Assembly (NCBI GenBank): GCA_910577525.1
Contig: CAJTLI010000082.1
Coordinates: 1 to 5,782, forward strand
Origin: an uncultured Oscillospiraceae bacterium
GTDB lineage: Bacteria; Bacillota; Clostridia; Oscillospirales; Oscillospiraceae
Direction: 5' to 3'
DNA length: 5,782 nucleotides
Position 1 is the first letter of the stretch. Each line of letters opens with the position of its first letter. The notes under the pieces are model-generated. The model was not told the origin of the DNA and searched no databases. It saw only the letters and a list, made by a program, of their open reading frames with translations. Made by a program: the position numbers and the translations under genes. Below, one piece after another: positions 5,320 through 5,782 of this stretch.

Positions 5320-5782
5320 TTACCGCACCTCCCGATCTTTCGGTTTTGCGGCGGGCTGGTCGCCGGGGACGGGTTTTGCCGCAAGCTGGGCCTTAATGGA
5401 GGGCTTCTTCTCCGTCTGTTTCTGCATAGCGTCCATTTCCTTCCGTGTCTGTGTAACGAAGATGCTTAAAACACCAGGATGGCTTGTGATGAGATAGTCT
5501 CGGTGACGGCTCACAGTATCAAACATGGGGACAGTTGCCGCCCATGCCTGATTGCCACTAGAAATACGGGGATCGTTCCTTATACCTTGAAGGGTAGCGG
5601 CCAGTACATGACTTACACGCTCCGCACCAAACGCCGCCAGTACACCTTTTGCGTCAGCATGGAGACTCATTCCATCAAAGCCCTCCCCAATTGCCGTCTC
5701 AATAGCATCCCGGCAGGCAACATTCGTTTTCAGGGAGGCCCAAAAAGCGTCCAGTTCCCCGTGTTCCTTGGCGTATTCGCCG
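5320..5782 (-). CDS. DUF3849-type protein, 3' part (5' end cut by window edge)
   Basis: The frame is open from the right edge to TAA at 5320-5322; 153 residues are visible. An internal ATG at 5670 is not the start, because the frame and family similarity continue upstream (EYAKEHGELDAFWASLKTNV then ACRDAIETAIGEGFDG). The pattern of GELDAF, NVACRDAI, a gap, FGAERVSHVLAATLQ, DPRISSGNQAWAATVP and SHPGVLSIF fits what I know of DUF3849 domains in ICEs of Clostridia. The family has no known function, and no catalytic motif or membrane segment is visible. After the domain comes a separate tail: a Gln/Met linker, EKKPSIKAQLAAK, then a Pro/Ala/Lys-rich end. Probably only a short N-terminal piece is missing, judging by where the family motif begins. 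Its stop abuts the PrgI start with no gap, and its 3' end carries the PrgI ribosome binding site, placing it in the secretion operon. Confidence 0.72.
   Translation of the reverse strand, partial: GEYAKEHGELDAFWASLKTNVACRDAIETAIGEGFDGMSLHADAKGVLAAFGAERVSHVLAATLQGIRNDPRISSGNQAWAATVPMFDTVSRHRDYLITSHPGVLSIFVTQTRKEMDAMQKQTEKKPSIKAQLAAKPVPGDQPAAKPKDREVR
5374..5412 (-). repeat. EKKPSI tail motif, copy 2 (DUF3849-type gene)
   Basis: This stretch encodes EKKPSIKAQLAAK, the partner of the motif at 1743-1781 in the DUF6674-type gene. The first six residues are identical, and L, A and K recur at the same later positions. It lies outside the DUF3849 domain, in the low-complexity C-terminal tail. Confidence 0.65.

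Larger units (their letters stand above)
1..5782 (-). mobile_element. Internal segment of a Tn1549/CTn4-type ICE conjugation module
   Basis: All five genes lie on the minus strand and are packed end to end, in the order DUF3849-type, PrgI, VirB4, DUF6674-type, CD1108-type. From established knowledge, PrgI followed by a CD1110-type VirB4 and a CD1108-type protein is the type IV secretion core of Tn1549/CTn4-like ICEs of Clostridia. Neither element end is present: no integrase, relaxase, VirD4 coupling protein, attachment site or transfer origin is seen, so element boundaries cannot be given. No promoter-sized or terminator-bearing gap exists between the genes, so transcription must begin beyond the right edge. 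There is no gene-free stretch longer than about 25 bases. An integrated element is likely, but a plasmid carrying the same module cannot be excluded. Confidence 0.85.

Noticed and set aside
5320..5670. Starting the DUF3849-type gene at the ATG at 5670
   Set aside because: The frame stays open to the right edge, and the upstream codons (GELDAF, NVACRDAI) match the family, so this Met is internal.

Overview
The window is an internal piece of the conjugation module of a Tn1549/CTn4-type integrative and conjugative element (ICE). Such elements are typical of gut Clostridia (Oscillospiraceae, Lachnospiraceae, Clostridioides difficile). The evidence is gene content and order: a PrgI-family (VirB3-like) membrane protein, a VirB4-type ATPase of the CD1110 kind, a DUF6674-type protein and a CD1108-type protein, all on the minus strand in the order usual for this class. 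The DNA is GC-rich with strong G/C third-position bias, and every start judged here has a GGAGG-type ribosome binding site. This fits a high-GC Firmicute host, but the element moves between genera, so the species cannot be read from this window.

Layout in transcription order, right to left. 5782-5320: 3' part of a DUF3849-type gene whose start lies beyond the right edge. 5319-4900: PrgI-family protein with two membrane segments, starting on the base after the previous stop codon. 4967-2493: VirB4-like ATPase, starting at a TTG inside the PrgI gene (68-base overlap). 2468-1671: DUF6674-type helical/coiled-coil protein with an unusual start region (TTG, or possibly ATA at 2477). 1674-1: N-terminal 558 codons of a CD1108-type protein, joined to the previous gene by an ATGA overlap and running off the left edge.

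All five genes are co-directional, and no gap exceeds about 24 bases. There is no room for internal promoters or terminators and I saw none, so this looks like one stretch of a longer operon with translational coupling. PrgI and VirB4 would form the inner-membrane and energy core of a Gram-positive type IV secretion channel. The CD1108-type protein is expected, from family knowledge, to carry a membrane anchor and a wall-hydrolase domain beyond the left edge. The DUF6674 and DUF3849 proteins have no known function.

No cargo gene, RNA gene, CRISPR array, insertion sequence, attachment site or origin was found. The least explained signals are a short C-terminal motif (EKKPSI followed by LA and K) shared by two otherwise unrelated proteins of the operon, a roughly 58-residue degenerate repeat in the cytoplasmic arm of the CD1108-type protein, and the non-ATG start regions of two genes.
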